The notes: generated by a model from the sequence alone, not told the origin. Positions 1-8,369 are shown, counted from the first letter of the stretch. The stretch: DNA of 64,000 nucleotides from Ruminococcus sp. XPD3002 (GCA_900119535.1 FPJT01000006.1:62001-126000), one strand, 5' to 3'. Numbers and translations: made by a program.

Positions 1-1427
1 GCGTGATAAAGATTTTCAACTTCATCACCTGTGTGTATTTTCAGATCATGAATACGTTCAATACTGTTTACACGGGCATTTTCACTGTCATAGGCAAAAG
101 TACCGGTACTTAAAGCGATTGAATTAACAGGAAGTACTATGTGATACTCAACGAGCCATCTTACAAATACGAAAATAAGTATGAAGAACCCAAGGAAGAG
201 TGAAAGCATCTCAACAAAGAATTTTCTCTCAATAGAACCGATCATGTCCATTGATACATCAGCGGCTGCATAGCATACACAGTTTCCGCTTTTATCCAGA
301 ACAGGCTTGTATACTGTTAGAAGCCATCCGAACTGATCGTTTGATATTATAGGATCTATTTCCTTGCCTTCGAGCAGATCTGGGACTAATGGAATGAAAG
401 TTTTATCAAATGAAAGCAATTCACCGTGCTCAGAACCCATATCTTCTCCGTTATCCACATCGAAAACAACCCGACAGCCTTCCTTTTCTATTTTGTAGAC
501 ATAAAGATACTTTATATCAGTTGAACTCTCTCTTATCCTTGTGAGAATCTTTTCAGTTTCGATATATCCTTCCGAAGACTCGCCGTTTTTTATGTATTCA
601 TCGACCATTTCTGTATCGATAGTACTTGCCGCAATATTGGCTGCTCCTTCTGCTATTTTGATATGGTCCTTAATAAGAGCGTTACGATAAAGCTTCATAC
701 TTATGCCTGTAGCAGCAACAGAAACAGCTATAAGAGAAATACTGAGTGCAAGCATTATCTTTGTTCTCAGCGATATAACTCTGAAATTCGTCTTTTTAGC
801 TGCTTCGGAGTCTTCTTCGGAAAGCGGAGTCTGCATCCATCCGATAAACCGGCAGCTTCTCTTTAAGGATCCGGGAATAATACGAAGGATTATCAATGCC
901 ATGATAACTGAGATAGTCTTATCTAACAGGTCAACAAGAACATTGGAAATAATCAGAGCAGTCCGCTCATTCATTATTCCCGTATCATACAGCATGGATT
1001 GAAGAATTCCGCTGTCATTCGGTACATCATCAAGATAAATAGGTATAAACGAACCTATTCCGCCACCGATAAGTGCGAAAACGATGATCGCTGCAATTGT
1101 TTTGAGAGGCTTCTTGAAGAATCCTTTTTTTGTTAAATATGAAGCTGTTACGGAAATAAGTACATTCAGAACACCGTAATACAATGCCGAAGTATCCGAT
1201 ATACTTTTAAATATATTAGTCGAAAAACCGACTATAACGCCCGGAAGAAATCCGCCGATTATCGATGCTACGATGGTTCCGACTGTATCGAGATAAAGAG
1301 GTGCTCCGCTTTTCTCAGCGATAGTTCCGAAAAAAAGATTAAGAAAAATGCCGATCAGGCACATCAAAGCAGTTATAAGATTCCTCTTTTTTACAGAAAG
1401 TATATTATTAGTATTAGAATCACTCAT
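1..1427 (-). CDS. Membrane-bound sensor protein with ECF-S-like N-terminal membrane domain (3' end outside window)
   Basis: The reading frame is open from an ATG at 1427, with a GAGGG ribosome site 8 nt upstream, to the window edge, giving 475 codons without a stop. The first ~190 residues form about six hydrophobic segments resembling the S component of ECF vitamin transporters. A further membrane helix follows. Then comes an extracytoplasmic region of about 150 residues that looks like a Cache/PAS-type sensor, then another helix and a HAMP-like segment (residues ~430-475, ending GDEVENLYH). The output domain lies beyond the window. By analogy with related Firmicute proteins it could be an HD-GYP or a SpoIIE-type phosphatase, but nothing here decides this. 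It probably senses a ligand outside the cell. It is the last gene on its strand before the edge and has its own upstream gap. Confidence is high for a membrane sensor and low for its output. Confidence 0.75.
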   Translation of the reverse strand, partial: MSDSNTNNILSVKKRNLITALMCLIGIFLNLFFGTIAEKSGAPLYLDTVGTIVASIIGGFLPGVIVGFSTNIFKSISDTSALYYGVLNVLISVTASYLTKKGFFKKPLKTIAAIIVFALIGGGIGSFIPIYLDDVPNDSGILQSMLYDTGIMNERTALIISNVLVDLLDKTISVIMALIILRIIPGSLKRSCRFIGWMQTPLSEEDSEAAKKTNFRVISLRTKIMLALSISLIAVSVAATGISMKLYRNALIKDHIKIAEGAANIAASTIDTEMVDEYIKNGESSEGYIETEKILTRIRESSTDIKYLYVYKIEKEGCRVVFDVDNGEDMGSEHGELLSFDKTFIPLVPDLLEGKEIDPIISNDQFGWLLTVYKPVLDKSGNCVCYAAADVSMDMIGSIERKFFVEMLSLFLGFFILIFVFVRWLVEYHIVLPVNSIALSTGTFAYDSENARVNSIERIHDLKIHTGDEVENLYH

Positions 1428-1616
1428 TTGTTTTCCCTCATTAACTGACATTACTATATGTTATATGTCTGTTTATATATTTCTTTATTACATTATAACT
1501 CTTAGCTTTCAGTAATTCATCAATTATTTGTTAAAAATGCAAAGAGAATTAAAAAAGTATATAATATACAATAAATTTCCAAACTAATAAAAATCACCAG
1601 ATTACTGTATTTGATT

Positions 1617-1673
1617 AAAAAAACAGCCTGACAAGTATCTCCTTTAGAATCGGAGTTCAAACCTGTCAGGCTG
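1617..1673 (-). terminator. Rho-independent terminator after the suf genes
   Basis: A 10-bp stem (CAGCCTGACA at 1624-1633 pairing with 1664-1673) encloses an inner CTCC/GGAG hairpin. On the minus strand it is followed by seven T residues (1617-1623). It starts about 15 nt past the stop of the SufB-like gene. Confidence 0.85.
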
Positions 1674-1688
1674 AAATATTATTATCGC

Positions 1689-2615
1689 TTATTTAAGGAA
1701 CCCGTTGATTATCTGCTCTTCAGCTTCAGCTTCGGTAAGTCCGAGAGTCATCAGTTTTGTAAGCTGTTCTCCGGCGATCTTTCCGATTGCCGCCTCGTGA
1801 ACAAGTGCAGCGTCTATGTTATTGGCTTCCAGTGAAGGCACTGCAAGTATTCTTCCGTTATCCATAATTATAGAATCACACTCTGTATGTCCGCTGCATG
1901 CTGCGCTACCAACAATACACAGATCAAGCTTCTGATAAGAGTTGTCTCTTGCTACTGAACGTGAAACAATGTCTGCACTCGAACCGTCCCCGTTAAGTTC
2001 AACCTTATATGTACTGAAAGCTTTCTGCTGACCGTGAGTCATAAGTCTCTCACGTATAATAAGCTTTGCATCTTCTTTAAGTTCGGCAATGGTGGAACGA
2101 TCAGTAGAATCTACTCCCTTAATCTGTACCATTTCCATTTCCATTGTGCTTCCGCAATCCATATGAACTTCTGTAACAGGATCAAGGATACGTTTTCCGC
2201 TTCCGTCGCCTGAGCCATAGTGTTTTTCTACGTATCTGATGCGGGAATTCTTGCCGATGAAGAATCTGTGTATACCGTTGTGCTGCGAATCCTGATTTCC
2301 ACAGTTGTCAATTCCGCATCCAGCAACAATCAATACGTCACAATCGTCCTCAACAAAGAAATCGTTGTATACCGTTTCCTTGATACCACTTTCACTGAGA
2401 ACCACGGGGATATGTACGCTTTCGTTCTTTGTGCCCTTCTTTATGGTAATATCGATACCATTTCCCTCTGGCTTGGACTGGATATCAATATTTGCAGTAG
2501 TGTTTCTGCCTATGGACTGACCGTTTGCTCGAAGGTTATATGCGCCTTCCGGAACATCATGAAGATCAGCAACTTCCTGGAGCAGTCTCTTCTGTACAGC
2601 ATCTATTTCTTTCAT
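1689..2615 (-). CDS. SufB/SufD-family Fe-S cluster assembly scaffold protein
   Basis: This 308-residue protein belongs to the SufB/SufD family. Its C-terminal part shows the right-handed beta-helix region and the family ending with LVHEAAIGKIAGEQL and a helical tail. It forms a complex with the SufC ATPase encoded 14 nt upstream and builds Fe-S clusters in the cytoplasm. Only one SufB/D gene is present and there is no SufS, SufU or SufE nearby, so this looks like the minimal two-gene SufBC (SMS) type found in archaea and strict anaerobes. At 308 residues it is shorter than classical SufB (about 465). The ATG at 2615 has a GGAGGG site just upstream. It is co-transcribed with sufC from the promoter at 3385-3434. 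Assignment to family is firm; calling it SufB or SufD is a matter of naming. Confidence 0.88.
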   Translation of the reverse strand: MKEIDAVQKRLLQEVADLHDVPEGAYNLRANGQSIGRNTTANIDIQSKPEGNGIDITIKKGTKNESVHIPVVLSESGIKETVYNDFFVEDDCDVLIVAGCGIDNCGNQDSQHNGIHRFFIGKNSRIRYVEKHYGSGDGSGKRILDPVTEVHMDCGSTMEMEMVQIKGVDSTDRSTIAELKEDAKLIIRERLMTHGQQKAFSTYKVELNGDGSSADIVSRSVARDNSYQKLDLCIVGSAACSGHTECDSIIMDNGRILAVPSLEANNIDAALVHEAAIGKIAGEQLTKLMTLGLTEAEAEEQIINGFLK

Positions 2616-2629
2616 TTCAGAACCCTCCC

Positions 2630-3358
2630 TTAAGACAGCTTTTTACAGAGATCAGAAGCATATTGCGTTCCGATTATTTCAGGAAGTATCTTTTCCTTTG
2701 TTCCCTGCTTTATTATCTTACCGTCAGCAAGAACAATTATCTCGTCTGCAATATTGAGTATACGCTCCTGATGAGAGATAACTATTATAGTTCTGTTGCT
2801 GTCAGATGACTGCATCTTCTCGAAGATGCGTATGAGGTTATTGAAGCTCCAGAGGTCGATACCTGCCTCGGGTTCATCGAATATGGCAAGCTTTACATTT
2901 CTTGCGAGTATGGTTGCGATTTCGATTCTTTTGAGTTCTCCGCCTGAAAGCGAAGCATTGACCTCACGCTTTATATAGTCCTTTGCACAAAGTCCGACTT
3001 CTGAAAGATACTCGCAGCCCTCTGAGAGCGAAAGACTTTTTCCTGCGGCAATATTGAGCAGATCAAATACAGTTAGTCCTTTGAATCTTACAGGCTGCTG
3101 AAATGCAAAACCTATACCAAGCCTTGCACGTTCGGTAATATTCATATTTGTGATATCTGTACCGTCAAAAATGATATTTCCGCCTGTAACGTTTTCGATT
3201 CCCGCGATCAACTTGGCAATGGTGGATTTACCTCCACCGTTAGGACCTGTGATTACTATGAATTTATTATCATCAAATTTAAGACTTATATCATTTATTA
3301 TATCAACAGTTTTGCCTTCGTTTTCAGCACTGAATGATAAGTTTTTGATTTCAAGCAT
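2630..3358 (-). CDS. sufC: SufC, Fe-S assembly ABC-type ATPase
   Basis: SufC is a soluble ABC ATPase that drives conformational change in the SufB/D scaffold during Fe-S cluster assembly. Visible motifs are Walker A (GPNGGGKST, about residue 35), the signature (LSGGELKRIEIA), Walker B (LAIFDEPEAGID, with the SufC-typical EAGID) and the switch histidine (VISHQ). I place the start at 3358 (MLEIKNLSF) because GAGGAG lies 9 nt upstream; the longer frame to 3400 would begin within the promoter. The product is 242 residues, normal for SufC. It is the first gene of a two-gene operon with the SufB-like gene and is preceded by a Crp/Fnr-type palindrome at 3419-3434. Confidence 0.95.
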   Translation of the reverse strand: MLEIKNLSFSAENEGKTVDIINDISLKFDDNKFIVITGPNGGGKSTIAKLIAGIENVTGGNIIFDGTDITNMNITERARLGIGFAFQQPVRFKGLTVFDLLNIAAGKSLSLSEGCEYLSEVGLCAKDYIKREVNASLSGGELKRIEIATILARNVKLAIFDEPEAGIDLWSFNNLIRIFEKMQSSDSNRTIIVISHQERILNIADEIIVLADGKIIKQGTKEKILPEIIGTQYASDLCKKLS

Positions 3359-3384
3359 TATAAAACTCCTCTCTTGCTTTATAC

Positions 3385-3434
3385 TTCTATAATTATACAC
3401 TTATGTAACGAAAAAATCTGTTGCTATTGCAACA
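3385..3434 (-). promoter_or_regulatory. suf promoter with Crp/Fnr-type operator centred at -41.5
   Basis: The minus strand carries TATAAT at 3397-3392 with no good -35 box (CAGATT). The palindrome TGTTGC-TATT-GCAACA at 3419-3434 is centred 41.5 bp upstream of the predicted start at 3385, the class II activator position of the Crp/Fnr family. The same palindrome occurs at 5077-5092 in front of the regulator gene. Confidence 0.7.
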
Positions 3435-3466
3435 AATAAACCTCGGTTAACTAAATAATATCACCA

Positions 3467-3492
3467 TAAAAAACGGCAGTTTAAAACTGCCG
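3467..3492 (-). terminator. Terminator after uppP
   Basis: CGGCAGT at 3474-3480 pairs with ACTGCCG at 3486-3492 across a short loop. On the minus strand a run of T follows (3467-3473). Confidence 0.85.
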
Positions 3493-3500
3493 CGTTATAT

Positions 3501-4349
3501 TTACTTAACTGCAAAATAAATAAGTACCAGTATTCCGAGTATTATTCTGTACCAGCCAAATGCCTTGAAATCATGTTTTTTGATGTAGCTCATAAGGAAC
3601 TTGATAACAAAAAGTGATACAAGGAATGCAACTATCATACCTGTTGCAAGTATTGCTATCTCATGTCCGCTGAATCCTCCGTCGTACTTAACAAGCTTAA
3701 GAAGACTTGCACCGAACATTACAGGTATTGCAAGGTAGAATGTGAACTCAGCCGCAACAACTCTTGATATACCTATGAGAAGTGCTCCGACTATTGTTGC
3801 TCCCGAACGTGAAGTTCCGGGGAAAACAGCTGCGAGCACCTGGAATGCACCGATAATAAGTGCCGACTTGTATGTAAGTCCGTCAATAGAGTTAACTTTA
3901 GGCGTTCTGTTCTTGTTCCAGTTTTCAACGATTATGAATGCTATACCGAATACGATAAGAGCAATTGCAACAACCCACGGATTATAGAAATGTTCATCTA
4001 CCCAGTCATCAAGAATAAGTCCGATAACTGCGGCAGGAAGACATGCCACGATAACCTTGAACCACATAACGAATATATCGGTCTTTACCATTTTTCCGAA
4101 TGGTGTTTTGTTAAGCGGAGCGTTGTTGTTTTTTCGTCCAAAGGGCCAAAGTTTGTTCCAGAATATGACAACTACTGCAAGTATTGCGCCAAGCTGTATA
4201 ACGACATCGAACATTTCCTTGAATTCTGAACTTACTTTCAGCTTTAGCAATTCGTCAACAAGAATAAGGTGACCCGTACTGCTTATTGGCAGCCATTCTG
4301 TAATACCCTCGACTATACCGAGGATTATGGCTTTGATTATCTCTGACAT
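3501..4349 (-). CDS. uppP: Undecaprenyl-diphosphatase UppP (BacA)
   Basis: UppP dephosphorylates undecaprenyl diphosphate at the membrane, recycling the lipid carrier of peptidoglycan synthesis, and confers bacitracin tolerance. The 282-residue protein has the two family signatures: GIVEGITEWLPISSTGHL at residues 11-28, with the catalytic glutamate and serine cluster, and PGTSRSGATI at 177-186 with the active-site arginine. About eight hydrophobic segments are visible, as in known UppP. It has its own promoter (TTGACA at 4415-4410, TATAAT at 4392-4387, 17-bp spacer) inside the end of the regulator gene and its own terminator, so it is monocistronic. Its position between the two Crp/Fnr operators is probably incidental. 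Confidence 0.96.
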   Translation of the reverse strand: MSEIIKAIILGIVEGITEWLPISSTGHLILVDELLKLKVSSEFKEMFDVVIQLGAILAVVVIFWNKLWPFGRKNNNAPLNKTPFGKMVKTDIFVMWFKVIVACLPAAVIGLILDDWVDEHFYNPWVVAIALIVFGIAFIIVENWNKNRTPKVNSIDGLTYKSALIIGAFQVLAAVFPGTSRSGATIVGALLIGISRVVAAEFTFYLAIPVMFGASLLKLVKYDGGFSGHEIAILATGMIVAFLVSLFVIKFLMSYIKKHDFKAFGWYRIILGILVLIYFAVK

Positions 4350-4386
4350 TTCATTAATTATCCTTTCTAAAGTAAAATACCAGTTA

Positions 4387-4415
4387 ATTATATCACATAT
4401 TTATACCTGTGTCAA
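4387..4415 (-). promoter_or_regulatory. uppP promoter
   Basis: TTGACA (4415-4410), 17-bp spacer and TATAAT (4392-4387) on the minus strand, overlapping the 3' end of the regulator gene. Confidence 0.75.
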
Positions 4416-5063
4416 CTTTATAAGCTTGAATTTTCTCTTTGAAATTGTCAGAGTTCCGTTTTTTTTCAATTTTGCTATCTCACGCTGAAGTGCGCTCCTG
4501 TTCACGCAGAGATAATCCGACAGCGCAGTAGTGGAAAAAGGGATCTGAGGAACCTTACCTGAGGGGGTATTGTCCTCAGTTATCTGTAAAAAACTGATAA
4601 GTTTGTCCTCAATGGAACGCTGACTCAGCACCTCGATTCGTTCACTGAGAGATATGAGCTTTTCGGACATGAGCTTCAGCAGATTCTCAACAACACGTGA
4701 GTGGCATGAACAAGCATTTTCACAGCGCTTCAGTATCTCCTCACGCCTGAAGAACATTATCTCACAGTCTGTATCGGCAAATATCTGTATTACATTTCTA
4801 TGAGAACCTGAAAAAGTAAAGAATTCACCGAAAACTCCCTGTTCATTAAGAGTTTCGATAATTGTCCTTACTCCATTGATATCATATCTTACAAGACAAG
4901 CCGAACCTTTCAGTATTATACCAACTTTACCTCTGAAATCGGACAAATCAGCAATACAGCTCCCCGAGCGGTACTTCTTTATCTCTGTATTGAAGCATGT
5001 TATCATTCTTTTACAGTCTTCATTATCTATCCCACTGAAAAGGATGTTATTTTCTGGTAACAT
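4401..5063 (-). CDS. Crp/Fnr-family transcriptional regulator
   Basis: The 220-residue protein has an N-terminal cyclic-nucleotide-binding-like beta-roll (about 20-125), a dimerisation helix (125-155) and a winged helix-turn-helix with recognition segment near 177-200 (FSTTALSDYLCVNRSALQ). It is rich in cysteine (residues 17, 23, 36, 56, 100, 114, 118, 120, 186), including a C-x3-C-x-C cluster at 114-120. An Fe-S or thiol redox sensor is therefore plausible, although this is inference. The start is set at 5063 because AAGGAG lies 7 nt upstream; a longer frame to 5090 would start with TTG inside the operator. A strong promoter (TTGACT-17-TATCAT) reads into the gene, and a 16-bp palindrome sits between promoter and start, suggesting autorepression. 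The genes around it, suf and reverse rubrerythrin, point to control of Fe-S repair and peroxide defence. Confidence 0.9.
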   Translation of the reverse strand: MLPENNILFSGIDNEDCKRMITCFNTEIKKYRSGSCIADLSDFRGKVGIILKGSACLVRYDINGVRTIIETLNEQGVFGEFFTFSGSHRNVIQIFADTDCEIMFFRREEILKRCENACSCHSRVVENLLKLMSEKLISLSERIEVLSQRSIEDKLISFLQITEDNTPSGKVPQIPFSTTALSDYLCVNRSALQREIAKLKKNGTLTISKRKFKLIKLTQV

Positions 5064-5076
5064 AAATTTCACTCCT

Positions 5077-5138
5077 TGTTGCAATTGCAACAGTATTTTT
5101 TACATTTCTATGATACAATATACTCAAACAAAAGTCAA
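5077..5138. promoter_or_regulatory. Divergent promoter region with shared Crp/Fnr operator
   Basis: The perfect palindrome TGTTGC-AATT-GCAACA lies at 5077-5092. On the minus strand TTGACT (5138-5133), 17 bp and TATCAT (5115-5110) drive the regulator gene; the palindrome then falls at about +11 to +26, a roadblock position. On the plus strand TACAAT at 5114-5119 has no good -35 box, and the palindrome is centred 41.5 bp upstream of the predicted start at 5126. This is the same geometry as at suf. Confidence 0.65.
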
Positions 5139-5173
5139 GTGTTTTGTTGGTTATTTTTTTGGAGGTGTTCTTA

Positions 5174-5437
5174 ATGAAGGTCAACGTTATAGGTGAAAAG
5201 ATCTCTCAGCAGGAGATCGATGCGTATATCGACTATGGAAAGAAAAAGTACAGTGATAAGGATATCACAGAAATGACTGTAAAAACTGACGGCGATTATG
5301 TTGATCTGCAGTTCAAATTTGCTGATATTCCCTTTGACAGAATAAGAAGGATCACAGGCTATCTTGTGGGAACTCTCGACAGATTCAATAACGGCAAGAG
5401 AGCTGAGGAGCACGACAGAGTCAAACACACGGTATAA
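5174..5437 (+). CDS. Small protein with NrdD C-terminal-like motif
   Basis: The product is 87 residues, starting at 5174 (MKVNVIGEK) with GGAGG 8 nt upstream; the longer frame to 5144 begins before this site. The C-terminal half (RIRRITGYLVGTLDRFNNGK and a following ERD-like segment) resembles the glycine-loop end of anaerobic ribonucleoside-triphosphate reductase. Such short proteins are often annotated as NrdD-related in Clostridia. It has neither the catalytic barrel nor the zinc-binding cysteines of NrdD, so it cannot be a reductase by itself. It lies 65 nt upstream of reverse rubrerythrin in the same direction with no terminator between, and so probably shares the Crp/Fnr-controlled transcript. 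Its function is unknown. Confidence 0.7.
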   Translation: MKVNVIGEKISQQEIDAYIDYGKKKYSDKDITEMTVKTDGDYVDLQFKFADIPFDRIRRITGYLVGTLDRFNNGKRAEEHDRVKHTV

Positions 5438-5502
5438 GATGCAGGGAGACTGCTCCCTTGAAGTCTATATAAAATATTTTTTAATAATCGGAGGTAACTA
5501 TT

Positions 5503-6054
5503 ATGGCAAAGTTTGTATGTTCAGTATGCGGATATGTTCACGAAGGAGATGCACCACCTGAGAAATGTCCTCAGTGCGGAGTTCCTGCATCAAAGTTCAA
5601 CGAGGTAAAGGAAGAGGGCGAACTCGTTTTCGCTTGCGAGCACGTTCTCGGCGTTGCTAAGGATTGCAACGATGCTGAAATATTAGAGGGACTTCGTTCA
5701 AACTTCAACGGCGAATGTTCAGAAGTAGGTATGTACCTTGCAATGGCAAGAGTTGCATACAGAGAAGGCTATCCTGAGATCGGTGCATACTGGGAGAAGG
5801 CTGCTTATGAAGAGGCAGAGCATGCTGCAAAGTTTGCTGAACTTCTCGGCGAGATCGTTTCCGACTCTACAAAGGTAAACCTTGAAAAGAGAGTTGCTGC
5901 AGAGCATGGTGCTACAGAGGGTAAGCTTCAGCTTGCTAAGAAGGCTAAGGAGCTCGGTCTTGATGCTATCCATGACACAGTTCATGAAATGGCTCGTGAT
6001 GAGGCTCGCCACGGTAAGGCTTTTGCAGGTCTTCTTAAGAGATATTTCGGCTGA
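5503..6054 (+). CDS. Reverse rubrerythrin (peroxidase)
   Basis: The 183-residue protein has an N-terminal rubredoxin-like domain (C-x2-C at residues 6-9 and C-x2-C at 22-25) followed by a ferritin-like diiron domain. This is the reverse order relative to classical rubrerythrin. Diiron ligands are visible in the helices around [37 protein letters not shown] and [14 protein letters not shown]. Members of this group in clostridia reduce hydrogen peroxide, and also oxygen, with electrons from NADH via redox partners in the cytoplasm. A GGAGG site precedes the ATG. It follows the small NrdD-like gene and ends at a strong terminator, fitting an oxidative-stress operon under the adjacent Crp/Fnr regulator. 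Confidence 0.93.
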   Translation: MAKFVCSVCGYVHEGDAPPEKCPQCGVPASKFNEVKEEGELVFACEHVLGVAKDCNDAEILEGLRSNFNGECSEVGMYLAMARVAYREGYPEIGAYWEKAAYEEAEHAAKFAELLGEIVSDSTKVNLEKRVAAEHGATEGKLQLAKKAKELGLDAIHDTVHEMARDEARHGKAFAGLLKRYFG

Positions 6055-6076
6055 TAAGTATACATTTAAATAATAT

Positions 6077-6107
6077 GAGGGACTTCTTTAACGGAAGTCC
6101 CTCTTTT
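6077..6107 (+). terminator. Terminator after reverse rubrerythrin
   Basis: A 10-bp perfect stem, GAGGGACTTC at 6077-6086 with its complement at 6094-6103, followed by TTTT. It also separates the converging response regulator gene. Confidence 0.88.
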
Positions 6108-6110
6108 GTG

Positions 6111-6737
6111 TTATACGATATTGTTCTTTATTGCAAAAACTGCCAGCTGAGTTCTGTCCTTAAGATTTAGCTTGTCCAGAAGTCTTGATATACCGTTTCT
6201 TACCGTACCTTCCGCAAGAAAAAGCTTTGATGCTATTTCCTTATTATCGCAGCCTTCACATATAAGACGCAGAAGATCAGTCTCACGTTCGGTTAGATCA
6301 AAGTTCTTAGGCGGCTGCTGTACAACAACGTCCTGCTTTATCGATCGGAATATGTTGTCGCAGAATACGTTTATACCGCCGGCTACAGCCTTTATTGAAT
6401 TGATTATCTTTTCGTTATCCATCTCTTTTAGTATGTATCCGTCCGCACCGCTTGAAACTGCTTTATCAACGGTCTCTTTGTCGTCAAATGTAGTCAGTAC
6501 CAGAACTTTTATATCCTCAAAATTGTCCTTTATCTTCCTTATTCCGTATCCGCCGTCATATTCAGGCATCCGCATATCCATTAGCACCACATCAGGATGC
6601 ATGCGTATACATAATTCATAGGCTTCCTTTCCGTTTGAAGCCTCCCCTATTACGTGTATTCCGCTGTCCTGAGAAAGAATTGCTTTAAGTCCGCTTCGCA
6701 GTATAGGTATATCATCGGCTATGATTACATTTATCAT
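6111..6737 (-). CDS. NarL/LuxR-family response regulator
   Basis: The product has 208 residues. The receiver domain (1-120) shows the acidic pair D8/D9, the phosphoacceptor aspartate D54 in VLMDMRMP, the threonine in LVLTTFDD and the lysine in GYILKEM. The C-terminal GerE-type helix-turn-helix (about 145-205, LTERETDLLRLICEGCDNKE) binds DNA. It overlaps the upstream histidine kinase by 4 nt (ATGA) and is therefore its translationally coupled partner. The ATG has AAAGGAG upstream. The target genes are not evident from the window. Confidence 0.95.
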   Translation of the reverse strand: MINVIIADDIPILRSGLKAILSQDSGIHVIGEASNGKEAYELCIRMHPDVVLMDMRMPEYDGGYGIRKIKDNFEDIKVLVLTTFDDKETVDKAVSSGADGYILKEMDNEKIINSIKAVAGGINVFCDNIFRSIKQDVVVQQPPKNFDLTERETDLLRLICEGCDNKEIASKLFLAEGTVRNGISRLLDKLNLKDRTQLAVFAIKNNIV

Positions 6738-8344
6738 ATTTTCACTCCTTTATTTATCGGTATTTTTATAACAGTTGAAAAACCTTCTCCTTCAACAGAT
6801 GTGAATCTGACTGTTCCTCCGAGTTTTTCTGTACGTTCCCTTATTCCTCTGAGGCCGTTGTTTTCGTGTATCTCACCGCAGCCTCTGCCGTTATCCAGTA
6901 TGTACAGTTCCAGTCTGTCATCAAGGAATTTCAGAATTACATCTATCCTGCTTGCATCGGAGTATCTGACTGTATTGGTAACAGTCTCGCGAAAACTGTC
7001 ATATACTTCTCTTATACAAAACGAATATCGCTCGTCCTCCGTACCCTGTATGCACAAGTCTGTTTCAGTATTTCTCAGAGCGTCAAGAACAGTCCTGACT
7101 GCACCCGTTATACTCGTCATGAAGCTGTCCTCACGCAGATTATTTATGGTACATCTTAGCTGTGTTACACCGCTTCTTGAAAGTCCGTCTATCTCGGAAA
7201 TGTACTCCTGAGTTTCGGAAATATCGGTGTTCTTATCTGAGATTCGCTGCTTAAGTATCCTTGCAAGGGAACTGATCATCGTAAAAGTATGTCCCGCAGA
7301 ATCGTGCATTTCCTGAGCTATCCTGTTACGTTCCTGTTCGAGACTCAACTTCTTTTCAGCAGCTGCAAGGTCATAGAATTCGGTTATATCGTTTATCGTA
7401 ACCACTTTTGCGACCTTGTTTCCGCTTTTCTCACATACATCAGAGAATACTACATTGTAGTACCCTGCACCGATATGAATATCAGCCGACTCCTTTGAAT
7501 CTGTATCGTTTTCAGTATATTTGCCAAGGGCTTCGCAAAAACTGCTATAATCATTATACTGACCTTCAAGGAATTTCTCCGCATATTTGTTTCTGAACGA
7601 CATTACGCCATCATTATCGAATACAAGCACTCCGCTTTTTATGTTATTGATAGTGTCATTAATAGCGATTCGGTTGATGTTCAGAAGTCCGTATCTGCTG
7701 AGTGCGAGAATGATCATCAATCCCGAAAAAGCGAAAAACAGCGGAGTAAGTTCGATACCGATATCTATGACATGTGTCAGCGTAAGTGTATTTATCGCAA
7801 GCGGAACAGCTGTAGAGAGTGTAAGAAGAGCCGCCTGACTTGTAGTCTGTTTGCTTTTCTGTGTCTGCTTCAGGCACAGAAGTGTTATTCCGGAGATTAT
7901 GCACACGTAATAAATGATCTGGAAAATATAAAAGAATACTGCATACTCTATATGTCCGAATTCAAACATTGAATAATACAGTCCGTGTATAGGATTTGAG
8001 AGTACGATAAGGACTGCTGAAACAGATATGACAGGCAGTACGTACATAAGCTGTTTGTATTTTGCTCCTATTCCGGAAAATTCTGCCGAAAACATAAGCC
8101 ATAGCGGTCCGAAGAAAGCTATTCCGACGTTTCCTATGAGATAGCTTATCCAGAGCTGATGTGTACTTTCGGAAAACAGTATAAGGAACTGAGAAATAAG
8201 CCATGCCACTACAGAACACTGACATAGTACGAATATACGTGTCATTCTGTTATTATTGCCCTTCCTAATTACCCATGTAATGGTTCCGCTCATACAAACA
8301 AGTCCGACAAGCAGCAGAATGACCGAAAATGCAGTTTTTACCAT
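6734..8344 (-). CDS. Sensor histidine kinase with 7-helix membrane domain
   Basis: This 536-residue kinase begins with about seven membrane segments (residues 1-220, the histidine-kinase 7TM input type). A PAS-like segment follows (225-325), then a HisKA_3 dimerisation domain with the phosphorylated H347 in QEMHDSAGH, and a HATPase_c domain near the end (DNGRGCGEIHENNGLRGIRE). It would autophosphorylate and pass phosphate to the NarL-type regulator encoded immediately downstream. The ligand is unknown; the membrane domain suggests sensing within or near the membrane. A promoter (TTTACA-17-TATAAT, 8398-8370) and an AGGAGGTG site precede the gene. Confidence 0.93.
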   Translation of the reverse strand: MVKTAFSVILLLVGLVCMSGTITWVIRKGNNNRMTRIFVLCQCSVVAWLISQFLILFSESTHQLWISYLIGNVGIAFFGPLWLMFSAEFSGIGAKYKQLMYVLPVISVSAVLIVLSNPIHGLYYSMFEFGHIEYAVFFYIFQIIYYVCIISGITLLCLKQTQKSKQTTSQAALLTLSTAVPLAINTLTLTHVIDIGIELTPLFFAFSGLMIILALSRYGLLNINRIAINDTINNIKSGVLVFDNDGVMSFRNKYAEKFLEGQYNDYSSFCEALGKYTENDTDSKESADIHIGAGYYNVVFSDVCEKSGNKVAKVVTINDITEFYDLAAAEKKLSLEQERNRIAQEMHDSAGHTFTMISSLARILKQRISDKNTDISETQEYISEIDGLSRSGVTQLRCTINNLREDSFMTSITGAVRTVLDALRNTETDLCIQGTEDERYSFCIREVYDSFRETVTNTVRYSDASRIDVILKFLDDRLELYILDNGRGCGEIHENNGLRGIRERTEKLGGTVRFTSVEGEGFSTVIKIPINKGVKI

Positions 8345-8369
8345 ATCTCACCTCCTGATATTATAGATA

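Noticed and set aside
1641..1665. TTCAAA-type sequence resembling a tRNA T-loop
   Set aside because: It lies in the loop of the suf terminator, with no cloverleaf around it.
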